Source: Bacillus nakamurai
GTDB taxonomy: Bacteria > Bacillota > Bacilli > Bacillales > Bacillaceae
NCBI RefSeq assembly: GCF_001584325.1
Contig: NZ_LSAZ01000009.1
Location: 1 to 59,663, forward strand
Reading direction: 5' to 3'
Length of the DNA: 59,663 nt
This document shows, in pieces, positions 32,919 through 54,470 of the stretch. Under the pieces are notes generated by a model. The model ran no database searches. It saw nothing but the letters and a program-made list of their open reading frames with translations, and had not been told where the DNA came from. A program made the position numbers and the translations under genes. Every line of letters starts with the position of its first letter. The stretch's first letter is position 1.

Positions 32919-32943
32919 TTTCTTGCTTAAATCATTGTATAAT
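32916..32943 (+). promoter_or_regulatory. Candidate sigma-A promoter of ybaC
   Basis: TTGTTT (32916-32921), a 16-base spacer and TATAAT (32938-32943) lie about 31 bases before the ybaC start, partly inside the str terminator tail. Confidence 0.55.
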
Positions 32944-32973
32944 AGAAGTTATACAAATTTTAGGAGCAAAGCT

Positions 32974-33939
32974 ATGAGTGACAATTATGGTACGAACGAT
33001 CGTATTTCACTTTTGCAACAATTGAAGATAAACGATAGTGAACAAACAATCATGATTAACGGCAATGACAAGAAAAATCCGCTGCTTTTGTTTCTGCATG
33101 GCGGGCCGGGAACTCCGCAAATCGGCTACGCAAGAAGATACCAGAAAGAGCTGGAAAAGCATTTCACTGTAGTGAACTGGGATCAGAGAGGGGCGGGGCT
33201 CTCATATTCAAGGGAGATACCCGGCTCATCCATGACCATGGCACAAATGACTGCCGACGCCATTGATGTGACGGAACGTCTCTGCAAACAGTTCAGTAAA
33301 CAGAAAATATATGTCGTCGGCTATTCATGGGGCTCAGTGCTGGCGCTTAACGTCCTGCAGCTGAGACCTGATCTGTATCACGCGTATATCGGCATCAGTC
33401 AGGTGGTAAATATTCAAAAAGAAGAAATGGAAGCTTACCGGCAGCTTACAACATGGAGCAGAGAAAACAAACATCGGATGCTGGACAAGCTGCTTCGGTT
33501 TATTGGCCCTCCTCCTTGGAACGGACAGCTGAAGCAGGCATTATTTCTGTTTGGCATTGAAATGAAGGGGGGAGGCTTTACCCATAAACGGTTGGCGGTA
33601 CTCAAAGTGGGCAGCCGTATGCTGTTTGGTGAACCATATGGCGTAAGAGGGAGCCTTTTAGCTGCCCGCGGCCAAATGTTCAGCCTGAAGCATTTGTGGG
33701 GGGAACTACTCCGGTTTGATGCCGAAGAATCAGTTTCTTCTATTAAAGTACCATGTTGTTTTATATCGGGGCGATTTGACCTGACCGTTCCGGGAAGTAT
33801 ATCGCACGGTTTTTATAAACAGGTGAAGGCCCCGTATAAAGAATGGTTTTGGTTTGAAAACTCGGCCCACTCTCCTCATTTGGAAGAGCCGGACTTGTTC
33901 GCCGAGGTTCTCAGCCGCTTCGCAACATTCCATCTCTGA
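32974..33939 (+). CDS. ybaC: YbaC, alpha/beta hydrolase of the prolyl aminopeptidase type
   Basis: This 321-aa protein belongs to the alpha/beta-hydrolase family S33. It has the oxyanion-hole motif HGGPG (42-46), the nucleophile elbow GYSWG with Ser118, a cap domain in the middle, and late Asp (SGRFDLTV) and His (NSAHSPH) triad candidates. The HGGPG motif is typical of prolyl iminopeptidases, but the substrate is unknown. ATG 32974 follows TTTTAGGAGCAAAG. An in-frame ATG at 32887 lies within the terminator and is rejected. It is an unrelated gene set between tuf and the S10 operon, and its codon use is less biased than its neighbours'. Confidence 0.88.
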   Translation: MSDNYGTNDRISLLQQLKINDSEQTIMINGNDKKNPLLLFLHGGPGTPQIGYARRYQKELEKHFTVVNWDQRGAGLSYSREIPGSSMTMAQMTADAIDVTERLCKQFSKQKIYVVGYSWGSVLALNVLQLRPDLYHAYIGISQVVNIQKEEMEAYRQLTTWSRENKHRMLDKLLRFIGPPPWNGQLKQALFLFGIEMKGGGFTHKRLAVLKVGSRMLFGEPYGVRGSLLAARGQMFSLKHLWGELLRFDAEESVSSIKVPCCFISGRFDLTVPGSISHGFYKQVKAPYKEWFWFENSAHSPHLEEPDLFAEVLSRFATFHL

Positions 33940-33957
33940 TAAGAAAACGGCATATCC

Positions 33958-33986
33958 TTGATTATTACTAATAACACCTGTATAAT
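33958..33986 (+). promoter_or_regulatory. S10 operon promoter, upstream copy
   Basis: TTGATT (33958-33963), a 17-base spacer and TATAAT (33981-33986) form a good sigma-A promoter just after ybaC. Two promoters for the S10-spc-alpha cluster have been reported in B. subtilis. Confidence 0.75.
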
Positions 33987-34025
33987 AATCAAAGTGTGAA
34001 AACCACAAGGTTATTCAAATATACC

Positions 34026-34054
34026 TTGCAACATACGTCTATTTTCTGTATAAT
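34026..34054 (+). promoter_or_regulatory. S10 operon promoter, downstream copy
   Basis: TTGCAA (34026-34031), a 17-base spacer and TATAAT (34049-34054) lie 68 bases downstream of the first copy. The two promoters together drive a cluster of about 15 kb. The leader to rpsJ is about 125 bases. It holds several short complementary stretches around 34100-34160 that I cannot assign to a known r-protein leader. Confidence 0.8.
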
Positions 34055-34163
34055 GGTGTATGTTGGTCTTTGACTGCGATGAAGTGAGAGGTTGCTGACA
34101 CACCCGGCCGCTTTGCCATGGCAAGGTGATCAGGTTTTTCTCACGGAGAACTGTCTAACGTGA

Positions 34164-34496
<333 letters not shown>

Positions 34497-34532
34497 TTCT
34501 AAAATATAGAATGATCTTAATAGGAGGTGTGA

Positions 34533-35165
<633 letters not shown>

Positions 35166-35174
35166 GTCTCTTAG

Positions 35175-36103
<929 letters not shown>

Positions 36104-36113
36104 TTATCTGTAA

Positions 36114-37304
<1,191 letters not shown>

Positions 37305-37317
37305 GAGAGGAGGCTTT

Positions 37318-38948
<1,631 letters not shown>

Positions 38949-38955
38949 TCACTGA

Positions 38956-39234
<279 letters not shown>

Positions 39235-39268
39235 TAAAGTTCGGAATTCTTTTTCCGAAGGGAGGTAA

Positions 39269-39643
<375 letters not shown>

Positions 39644-39646
39644 TGA

Positions 39647-40557
<911 letters not shown>

Positions 40558-40564
40558 TCAATGA

Positions 40565-41195
<631 letters not shown>

Positions 41196-41204
41196 GAAGT
41201 TTAA

Positions 41205-41765
<561 letters not shown>

Positions 41766-41797
41766 GACCGCTTAAAGTGAAGAAAGGAGTGACCTAG

Positions 41798-42160
<363 letters not shown>

Positions 42161-42163
42161 TAA

Positions 42164-42878
<715 letters not shown>

Positions 42879-42896
42879 AAATAAACTATAGGCTAA

Positions 42897-43349
<453 letters not shown>

Positions 43350-43350
43350 C

Positions 43351-46096
<2,746 letters not shown>

Positions 46097-46099
46097 GTG

Positions 46100-46440
46100 A
46101 TGAATGATTTCCATGACACATGTTTTCTCTCCGCACCGGGGCAGATTGTACATTTACAATTGGTCGGAAGAAAAATCAGCTAGCTGCTGTCATTGGAATG
46201 TATATTCATCGCATGTACTAATAGCAGACGGAGAAAAGCGTACATTTCATTCTCCTTAGAAAAAGAATATCAATCATTAACCCTTATGATTGCGTATCTC
46301 CGGAAGTTCAGAACAGTATAAACGAAACAGGGCGTGTGACAAACGGATAACTGAGATTTTCTCTTTTGAAATTTGTCAGAGAGCAAGTTACTGATTTGAA
46401 GAAGGGAGAACACTTGAATGGCGAAAGACGATGTAATTGA
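46100..46440 (+). pseudogene. Decayed KOW-domain RNA-binding protein gene between map and infA
   Basis: The roughly 320 bases between map and infA contain no open gene but read, across shifting frames, as a KOW-domain RNA-binding protein found here in related Bacillaceae. From ATG 46100 the reading gives a KOW-like APGQIV, then a stop at 46181. Another frame gives QLAAVIGMYIHRMY (46177-46218). Another gives VLIADGEKRTFHSP, a stop at 46257, then KKNINH. Last comes VSPEVQNSINETGRVTNG, a stop at 46348, then [24 protein letters not shown] running into infA. At least three stops and several one-base shifts disable it. The family assignment is from recalled sequence patterns. Confidence 0.8.
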
Positions 46441-46636
46441 AGTGGAAGGTACGATAGTCGAAACGTTGCCGAACGCGATGTTCAAAGTTGAACTTGAAAA
46501 CGGCCATACGGTTTTGGCTCACGTATCTGGTAAAATCCGCATGCACTTCATTCGCATTTTACCTGGAGACAAAGTTACGGTAGAATTATCTCCATATGAC
46601 TTAACTCGTGGCAGGATTACGTACCGTTACAAATAA
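46418..46636 (+). CDS. infA: Translation initiation factor IF-1
   Basis: IF-1 is a 72-aa OB-fold (S1-like) protein that blocks the ribosomal A site during initiation. It starts [22 protein letters not shown] and ends [15 protein letters not shown]. The start follows GAAGAAGGGAGAACACTTGA, which is also the surviving 3' part of the decayed gene upstream. Confidence 0.97.
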   Translation: MAKDDVIEVEGTIVETLPNAMFKVELENGHTVLAHVSGKIRMHFIRILPGDKVTVELSPYDLTRGRITYRYK

Positions 46637-46783
<147 letters not shown>

Positions 46784-46790
46784 TTAATAA

Positions 46791-47171
<381 letters not shown>

Positions 47172-47188
47172 GTAAGGGAGGTACCTAA

Positions 47189-47587
<399 letters not shown>

Positions 47588-47603
47588 TTTGTTTGTATAG
47601 ATT

Positions 47604-47632
47604 TTGTGTCCCTGTCAATAATGGGTTATGAT
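47604..47632 (+). promoter_or_regulatory. Candidate promoter before rpoA
   Basis: TTGTGT (47604-47609), a 17-base spacer and TATGAT (47627-47632) could give rpoA-rplQ transcription in addition to readthrough from the cluster. In B. subtilis rpoA is known to be cotranscribed with upstream r-protein genes, so this would be a secondary start. Confidence 0.45.
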
Positions 47633-47695
47633 ACAGTTATTTATGAAACGAATGCACCGACTCGTTGCCTGAGCACATACGGGACTAAACAATGG

Positions 47696-47737
47696 GGAAT
47701 TTCGGATGGAATCTCATATGATTCTATTCGAGGTTTC
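47696..47737 (+). promoter_or_regulatory. 18-bp hairpin in the rpoA leader
   Basis: Bases 47696-47713 pair without interruption with 47720-47737 (13 Watson-Crick and five G-U pairs) around the loop TCATAT. The hairpin ends about nine bases before the rpoA ribosome binding site and has no T tract, so it is not a terminator. It may be a regulatory or RNA-processing element. Confidence 0.7.
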
Positions 47738-47763
47738 GACGTTTTGAAGGAGGGTTTTAAGTA

Positions 47764-48708
47764 ATGATCGAGATTGAAAAACCAAAAATCGAAACGGTTG
47801 AAATCAGCGACGATGCCAAATTTGGTAAGTTTGTCGTAGAGCCGCTTGAGCGTGGATATGGTACAACTCTGGGTAACTCCTTACGTCGTATCCTCTTATC
47901 CTCACTCCCTGGTGCCGCTGTAACATCGATCCAGATAGATGGTGTACTGCACGAATTCTCGACAATCGAAGGCGTTGTGGAAGATGTTACAACGATTATC
48001 TTGCACATTAAAAAGCTTGCATTGAAAATCTACTCTGATGAAGAGAAGACGCTTGAAATTGATGTACAGGGCGAAGGAACTGTAACAGCAGCTGATATTA
48101 CACACGATAGTGATGTGGAAATCCTGAATCCGGATCTTCATATTGCGACTCTTGGTGAGAATGCGAGTTTCCGAGTTCGCCTTACCGCTCAAAGAGGACG
48201 TGGGTATACACCTGCTGATTCAAACAAAAGAGACGATCAGCCAATCGGCGTGATTCCGATCGATTCAATCTTTACGCCAGTTTCTCGTTTATCTTATCAA
48301 GTAGAAAACACTCGTGTAGGCCAGGTTGCAAACTATGACAAACTTACACTTGATGTTTGGACTGACGGAAGCACTGGACCGAAGGAAGCAATTGCACTCG
48401 GTTCAAAGATTTTAACTGAACACCTTAATATATTCGTTGGTTTAACTGACGAAGCTCAGCATGCTGAAATCATGGTTGAAAAAGAAGAGGATCAAAAAGA
48501 AAAAGTTCTTGAAATGACGATTGAGGAACTCGATCTTTCTGTCCGTTCTTACAACTGCTTGAAGCGTGCGGGCATTAACACGGTTCAAGAACTTGCGAAC
48601 AAGACGGAAGAAGATATGATGAAAGTTCGCAACCTGGGACGCAAATCACTTGAAGAAGTGAAAGCGAAACTTGAAGAACTTGGACTCGGCCTTCGCAAAG
48701 ACGATTGA
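47764..48708 (+). CDS. rpoA: RpoA, RNA polymerase alpha subunit
   Basis: The alpha dimer is the scaffold for RNA polymerase assembly and contacts UP elements and activators. The 314-aa protein has the N-terminal domain (about 1-230; [19 protein letters not shown]) and the C-terminal DNA-binding domain (about 245-314) with [20 protein letters not shown] and [16 protein letters not shown]. The start follows GAAGGAGGGTTTTAAGTA, closely preceded by the long leader hairpin. Confidence 0.98.
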   Translation: MIEIEKPKIETVEISDDAKFGKFVVEPLERGYGTTLGNSLRRILLSSLPGAAVTSIQIDGVLHEFSTIEGVVEDVTTIILHIKKLALKIYSDEEKTLEIDVQGEGTVTAADITHDSDVEILNPDLHIATLGENASFRVRLTAQRGRGYTPADSNKRDDQPIGVIPIDSIFTPVSRLSYQVENTRVGQVANYDKLTLDVWTDGSTGPKEAIALGSKILTEHLNIFVGLTDEAQHAEIMVEKEEDQKEKVLEMTIEELDLSVRSYNCLKRAGINTVQELANKTEEDMMKVRNLGRKSLEEVKAKLEELGLGLRKDD

Positions 48709-48770
48709 TCTAGTTTCCATGTGAACTAGGATTTTCGTGTGTTTTTTATTTAGAAACAGCATTCCATTAA

Positions 48771-49148
<378 letters not shown>

Positions 49149-49163
49149 TCACATATTTTTGTG

Positions 49164-49218
49164 TATCTAAAGAAGGGCGGGACAGTTTCTAACTGGATCT
49201 ATGCCCTTTTTTTAGATA
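49164..49218 (+). terminator. Terminator of the S10-spc-alpha cluster
   Basis: AAGGGC (49173-49178) pairs with GCCCTT (49203-49208), with an inner CAGTT / AACTG hairpin, followed by a run of seven T residues. Flanking TATCTAAA and TTTAGATA can extend the stem by pairing with part of the T run. Confidence 0.8.
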
Positions 49219-49279
49219 CAAGAACTTTTTATAAAGAGATAGAAAAGCAGAGCTATAGCTGAGAGGAGGTCAGGCACCC

Positions 49280-50125
49280 ATGGATCAAAAACAGCTCATA
49301 TCAGTAAAGGACATCATATTCCGATACCGCAAAGACGCAGAAAGACCGGCGCTTGACGGTGTATCTTTGCAGGTATATGAAGGAGAATGGCTTGCCATCG
49401 TAGGTCATAACGGTTCAGGGAAGTCGACACTGGCCCGGGCGCTGAACGGCTTGATTCTGCCTGAGGCGGGAGACATCCAGGTCGGCGGCATCAAACTGAC
49501 GGAGGATTCCGTATGGGATGTCCGGAAAAAGATAGGGATGGTCTTCCAAAATCCCGATAACCAATTTGTCGGAACAACGGTTCGCGATGATGTGGCTTTT
49601 GGTTTAGAAAACAATGGTGTCCCGCGCGAAGAAATGATTGAGAGAGTAGACTGGGCAATCAAACAAGTAAATATGCAGGATTTTCTCGATCAAGAGCCGC
49701 ACCATCTCTCCGGGGGCCAAAAACAAAGAGTTGCGATTGCAGGAGTTATTGCTGCGCGTCCTGATATTATCATCTTGGATGAAGCGACATCAATGCTTGA
49801 CCCGGTCGGGAGAGAAGAAGTCCTTGATACTGTAAGACGCTTAAAGGATCAGGGCATGGCCGCCGTCATTTCGATTACACACGACCTGAATGAAGCCGCA
49901 AAGGCGGACAGAATCATTGTCATGAATGGCGGCAGGAAGTATGCCGAGGGTTCGCCTGAAGAGATTTTTCAATTAAATGAAGACCTGGTTCGAATCGGTC
50001 TTGATTTGCCTTTCTCATTCCAGCTCAGCCTGCTTTTGAAAGAAAGCGGACTGGCTTTGAAAGAAAACCATCTGACTCAGGAAGGGCTGGTGAATGAGCT
50101 GTGGACATTAAAATCAAAGATGTAG
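49280..50125 (+). CDS. ecfA1: EcfA1, ECF transporter ATPase
   Basis: EcfA1 is one of two ATPases that energize energy-coupling-factor vitamin transporters (with EcfT and exchangeable S subunits such as RibU or BioY encoded elsewhere). The 281-aa protein has Walker A GHNGSGKST (42-50), the ABC signature LSGGQKQRVAIAG from residue 143, and Walker B DIIILDEAT. The start follows GAGAGGAGGTCAGGCACCC. It overlaps ecfA2 by 25 bases. No S component is adjacent, as usual for group II ECF modules. Confidence 0.95.
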   Translation: MDQKQLISVKDIIFRYRKDAERPALDGVSLQVYEGEWLAIVGHNGSGKSTLARALNGLILPEAGDIQVGGIKLTEDSVWDVRKKIGMVFQNPDNQFVGTTVRDDVAFGLENNGVPREEMIERVDWAIKQVNMQDFLDQEPHHLSGGQKQRVAIAGVIAARPDIIILDEATSMLDPVGREEVLDTVRRLKDQGMAAVISITHDLNEAAKADRIIVMNGGRKYAEGSPEEIFQLNEDLVRIGLDLPFSFQLSLLLKESGLALKENHLTQEGLVNELWTLKSKM

Positions 50126-50970
50126 AACACCGCTACCAAATCAAGACGCCGTTTGAACGTCTCGCTTTGTATGATATCAATGCCGTAATCAAAGAGGGCA
50201 GCTATGTTGCCGTCATCGGCCATACAGGGTCGGGTAAATCAACGCTTCTGCAGCATTTAAACGGTTTGCTGAGACCTACAAAAGGACAGCTTGAGCTTGG
50301 CAGCACGACGCTGGAAGCCGGTAAAAAGAATAAAGACCTGAAGGCTTTGCGAAAAAAAGTCGGAATCGTTTTCCAATTCCCCGAACATCAGCTGTTTGAG
50401 GAAACCGTACTGAAGGACATTTCGTTCGGCCCTATTAATTTCGGAGTAAAAAAAGAAGTGGCTGAACGGAAGGCAAAAGAGATGCTGCAGCTTGTGGGTC
50501 TTCCTGCTGAGATCTTGGATCGGTCTCCGTTCGAATTAAGCGGAGGGCAGATGCGCAGAGTTGCGATCGCCGGCGTTCTCGCGATGGAACCGGAAGTTCT
50601 GGTTTTGGACGAGCCGACGGCAGGCCTTGATCCGAGAGGGCGCCAGGAGATTATGGACATGTTTTATGAGCTTCATCAGCGAGGCAATCTGACAACCGTC
50701 CTCGTTACCCATAGTATGGAGGACGCGGCCCGCTACGCTGACGAGATGATTGTCATGCATAAAGGAACCATTAAAGCGACGGGAAGTCCGCGTGATTTGT
50801 TTGCCAATGATGAAGAAATGGCTGAGATGGGTCTGGATCTCCCTGAAACGATCAAATTTCAGAGACGGCTGGAGGCCTCTCTGGGAATGACATTTAAGGA
50901 GCCCATGCTGACGCTTCAAGATGCTGCGGCTCAAATTAAGGCTCTCTTTCAGGAGGAAAAAGACCAATGA
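50101..50970 (+). CDS. ecfA2: EcfA2, ECF transporter ATPase
   Basis: EcfA2 is the second ATPase of the ECF module and forms a heterodimer with EcfA1. The 289-aa protein has Walker A GHTGSGKS (40-47), the signature ELSGGQMRRVAIAG and Walker B VLVLDEPTAGLD. The start is GTG 50101, inside the end of ecfA1, with GAAGGGCTGGTGAATGA as a weak upstream site, so translational coupling is likely. The end overlaps ecfT by four bases. Confidence 0.95.
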   Translation: MDIKIKDVEHRYQIKTPFERLALYDINAVIKEGSYVAVIGHTGSGKSTLLQHLNGLLRPTKGQLELGSTTLEAGKKNKDLKALRKKVGIVFQFPEHQLFEETVLKDISFGPINFGVKKEVAERKAKEMLQLVGLPAEILDRSPFELSGGQMRRVAIAGVLAMEPEVLVLDEPTAGLDPRGRQEIMDMFYELHQRGNLTTVLVTHSMEDAARYADEMIVMHKGTIKATGSPRDLFANDEEMAEMGLDLPETIKFQRRLEASLGMTFKEPMLTLQDAAAQIKALFQEEKDQ

Positions 50971-51764
50971 TGGATAGCATGATTATCGGTAAGTATGTTC
51001 CCGGATCATCGCTTATTCACCGCTTGGACCCGAGAACAAAACTTGTCAGCATTTTTCTGTTTGTATGTATCGTTTTCTTGGCAAACAATGTGCAGACGTA
51101 CGCCTTGCTTGGTTTATTCACATTCGGAGTTATCGCTTTAACACGTGTGCCGTTCGGATTTTTGCTGAAGGGGCTTAAGCCGATTATCTGGATTGTAGCG
51201 TTTACGTTTTTACTGCATATTTTCATGACGCATGAAGGTCCCGTGATTGTTCAGTTTGGCTGGTTTAAAGTATATGAGGGAGGACTTGTTCAGGGGATAT
51301 TTATTTCTCTCCGTTTTGTTTACCTCATTTTCATGACCACGCTGCTGACGTTAACAACGACGCCGATCGAGATCACCGACGGTATGGAACAGCTGTTGAA
51401 CCCTTTTAAAAAGGTGAAGCTTCCCGTTCATGAGCTCGCTCTGATGATGTCGATTTCATTGCGGTTTATCCCGACGCTGATGGAAGAAACAGATAAGATC
51501 ATGAAAGCGCAAATGGCGAGGGGAGCAGATTTCACCAGCGGCCCGGTGAAAGACAGGATAAAAGCGGTTGTTCCGCTGCTGGTCCCGCTTTTTGTCAGCG
51601 CCTTTAAACGGGCGGAAGAACTTGCGGTCGCCATGGAGGCGAGAGGATATCAGGGCGGCGAAGGACGAACGAAGTACAGAAAGCTTGTCTGGAGCGGAAA
51701 GGATACCGGAGCGATCCTGATCTTTATTGTATTAGCCGCTTTATTGTTTTTCTTAAGAAGTTAG
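50967..51764 (+). CDS. ecfT: EcfT, ECF transporter membrane coupling subunit
   Basis: EcfT is the membrane scaffold linking the ATPases to S subunits. The 265-aa protein has several membrane spans (N-terminal cluster about 27-90, further spans 110-135 and 245-263). It carries the two Ala-Arg-Gly coupling motifs at residues 184-186 and 225-227 that contact the ATPases. It overlaps ecfA2 in an ATGA, and an ATG follows directly, so the start may be one codon later. Confidence 0.95.
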   Translation: MMDSMIIGKYVPGSSLIHRLDPRTKLVSIFLFVCIVFLANNVQTYALLGLFTFGVIALTRVPFGFLLKGLKPIIWIVAFTFLLHIFMTHEGPVIVQFGWFKVYEGGLVQGIFISLRFVYLIFMTTLLTLTTTPIEITDGMEQLLNPFKKVKLPVHELALMMSISLRFIPTLMEETDKIMKAQMARGADFTSGPVKDRIKAVVPLLVPLFVSAFKRAEELAVAMEARGYQGGEGRTKYRKLVWSGKDTGAILIFIVLAALLFFLRS

Positions 51765-51776
51765 AGGTGCTGCTGT

Positions 51777-52520
51777 ATGAGAATGAAATGTACCATTGCT
51801 TATGACGGGCATTTATTTAACGGATATCAGATTCAGCCCGGAAAACGGACCGTTCAGAATGAACTCGAAAAGGCGCTGGCCGTGATTCACAAATCAGATG
51901 ACAGAGTGCCTGTCGTCTCGTCAGGGCGGACGGACAGCGATGTTCACGCAGAAGGACAGGTCATTCATTTTGATACGCCGCTGTCTATTCCGGCTGAGAA
52001 ATGGCCGTTTGCGCTGAATGCACTGCTTCCTGATGATATTGCCGTCAAAACAGCAGAAATTGCGGATGATGGGTTCCATGCACGATTTAGCGCAGTCCAA
52101 AAGGAATATCGCTATTTTGTATATACGGAGAAACACCCGGACGTATTTAAACGGCATTACGCTTACCATTTTGCATATCAGCTCAATGTGCAGAAAATGA
52201 GAGAGGCTTCGGGCTATCTCATAGGAACACATGATTTTACAAGCTTTTGCGCGGCTGACACTGCGGTTCAGGATAAAGTCAGGACAATTTATGAGCTGGA
52301 CTGGACCGAAACGGAGGACGGCCTGCAAATGCGGATCACGGGAAACGGATTTCTCTATAATATGGTCAGAATTATTGCCGGAACTTTACTGGAAACAGGA
52401 GCTGGAAAATTTTCTCCTGAGGACGTAAAAGCGATGCTGGAAGCGAAGGATCGTGAAGCCGCAGGGCGCACCGCACCGGGACACGGGCTGTATTTATGGA
52501 GCGTTTGTTATGACAACTAA
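51777..52520 (+). CDS. truA: TruA, tRNA pseudouridine(38-40) synthase, with altered catalytic motif
   Basis: TruA converts uridines 38-40 of the tRNA anticodon arm to pseudouridine. The 247-aa protein matches the family over its length, with catalytic Asp53 present. However, the motif GRTDxGVHA reads GRTDSDVHA: Gly55 is replaced by Asp (codon GAT at 51939-51941), two residues from the catalytic Asp. Other motifs ([39 protein letters not shown]) look normal. The start follows AGAGGTGCTGT, 12 bases after ecfT. Confidence 0.94.
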   Translation: MRMKCTIAYDGHLFNGYQIQPGKRTVQNELEKALAVIHKSDDRVPVVSSGRTDSDVHAEGQVIHFDTPLSIPAEKWPFALNALLPDDIAVKTAEIADDGFHARFSAVQKEYRYFVYTEKHPDVFKRHYAYHFAYQLNVQKMREASGYLIGTHDFTSFCAADTAVQDKVRTIYELDWTETEDGLQMRITGNGFLYNMVRIIAGTLLETGAGKFSPEDVKAMLEAKDREAAGRTAPGHGLYLWSVCYDN

Positions 52521-52538
52521 ACCAGGTGTAACATTTTC

Positions 52539-52567
52539 TTGACAGAGTCTGCATAAAGTTATAAGAT
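52539..52567 (+). promoter_or_regulatory. Sigma-A promoter of rplM-rpsI
   Basis: TTGACA (52539-52544), a 17-base spacer and TAAGAT (52562-52567) form a good promoter just after truA, upstream of the L13 leader. Confidence 0.8.
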
Positions 52568-52574
52568 ATCATAT

Positions 52575-52640
52575 GGTATGTATTTCAACCCCACGATAAG
52601 CCCCGGAACTTATTGTGTTGTGAAATAGAACGTAACAGAA
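52575..52640 (+). promoter_or_regulatory. L13 leader RNA
   Basis: The region fits the Firmicutes L13 leader. An outer stem TATTTCA (52581-52587) / TGAAATA encloses CACGATAAG (52592-52600) / CTTATTGTG (52609-52617) around CCCCGGAA. It is thought to let L13 control the rplM-rpsI transcript. Confidence 0.8.
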
Positions 52641-52679
52641 GTTTATGAAAAAATGACAGATCATTTAGGAGGGAATTAA

Positions 52680-53530
<851 letters not shown>

Positions 53531-53543
53531 TCGTTTTGGAATC

Positions 53544-53577
53544 AAAAGCCACAACTTCATTGTTGTGGCTTTTTTTG
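53544..53577 (+). terminator. Terminator after rpsI
   Basis: AAAAGCCACAAC (53544-53555) pairs perfectly with GTTGTGGCTTTT (53562-53573), followed by more T residues. Confidence 0.93.
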
Positions 53578-53668
53578 TATATTTTTCTCATTTCATAAAG
53601 GGTATTCAACGTTTTTCTAGAATTGTTTGTTATACCCTATTCATTAAGATTAAGGAGCGCAGTTATAA

Positions 53669-54436
53669 ATGAATAAGTTAGTCATACATAACAGCAAGGC
53701 GTGGGATAAGAAAGTGGAATTGGGCAATGAATGGACGGTTGCTGTTGATTCGCACATTATTGAAAATGCGAAAATGGGAAATTGGAGCATCAGAATGACT
53801 CCCGGAAAGGATGTTCCGATGGAGTGGTTCCCTTCTGTAGATGGTTTGAAAGTTCTTTGTCTCGCTTCCGGAGGAGGACAGCAAGGCCCGGTGCTGGCTG
53901 CTGCGGGAGCTGATGTCACCGTATTCGATAATTCGGAGAAGCAGCTTGCGCAGGACAGAAAGGTCGCTGAGCGGGACGGGCTTACTCTCCGGACTGTGAA
54001 AGGCAGCATGAATGATCTCAGCTGTTTTGATGATGAGACATTTGATTTTATCGTGCACCCGGTATCAAATTGCTTTATTGACAATATTCTTCCCGTCTGG
54101 AAAGAAGCCTATCGTGTGCTGAAAAAAGGCGGCACTTTGGTTTCCGGTTTTGTGAATCCAGTCGTGTTTTTATTCGATATGGACCTGGAGCAGGAAGGTG
54201 TTTTAAAAGTAAAGTATTCCATTCCATTTGCTGACGAAAAGGATCTGACTGAGGATAAAGTAAAAGAACTCATTGAAAATAAAGAAGCGCTTGAATTCGG
54301 CCATTCATTAGAAGATCAAATAAAGGGGCAAATTGATGCGGGCTTCATCGTCTCCGGATTTTATGAGGACAAGGGCGGTTTTGTATTGGATGAATACATT
54401 AATACGTATTCCGTGACAAGAAGCTTAAAAATGTAA
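53669..54436 (+). CDS. ybaJ: YbaJ, putative SAM-dependent methyltransferase
   Basis: This 255-aa protein has a class I methyltransferase core with the glycine-rich SAM loop LCLASGGGQQG (about 63-73), the acidic residue in VTVFDNSEKQL, and FDFIVHPVSNCFIDN in the motif IV position. The substrate is unknown. The start follows TTAAGGAGCGCAGTTATAA. It stands alone between the rpsI terminator and a two-way terminator shared with the convergent DinB-family gene. A 7-bp inverted repeat (AGGGTAT 53599-53605, ATACCCT 53632-53638) lies upstream. Confidence 0.88.
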   Translation: MNKLVIHNSKAWDKKVELGNEWTVAVDSHIIENAKMGNWSIRMTPGKDVPMEWFPSVDGLKVLCLASGGGQQGPVLAAAGADVTVFDNSEKQLAQDRKVAERDGLTLRTVKGSMNDLSCFDDETFDFIVHPVSNCFIDNILPVWKEAYRVLKKGGTLVSGFVNPVVFLFDMDLEQEGVLKVKYSIPFADEKDLTEDKVKELIENKEALEFGHSLEDQIKGQIDAGFIVSGFYEDKGGFVLDEYINTYSVTRSLKM

Positions 54437-54470
54437 AAAAACAGCATCCCTTCAGAGGTGCTGTTTTTTT
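54434..54470. terminator. Two-way terminator between ybaJ and the DinB-family gene
   Basis: ACAGCA (54441-54446) and CC (54448-54449) pair with TGCTGT (54459-54464) and GG (54457-54458), flanked by A and T runs, so it works on both strands. The stem also encodes the last residues of the DinB-family protein. Confidence 0.85.
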
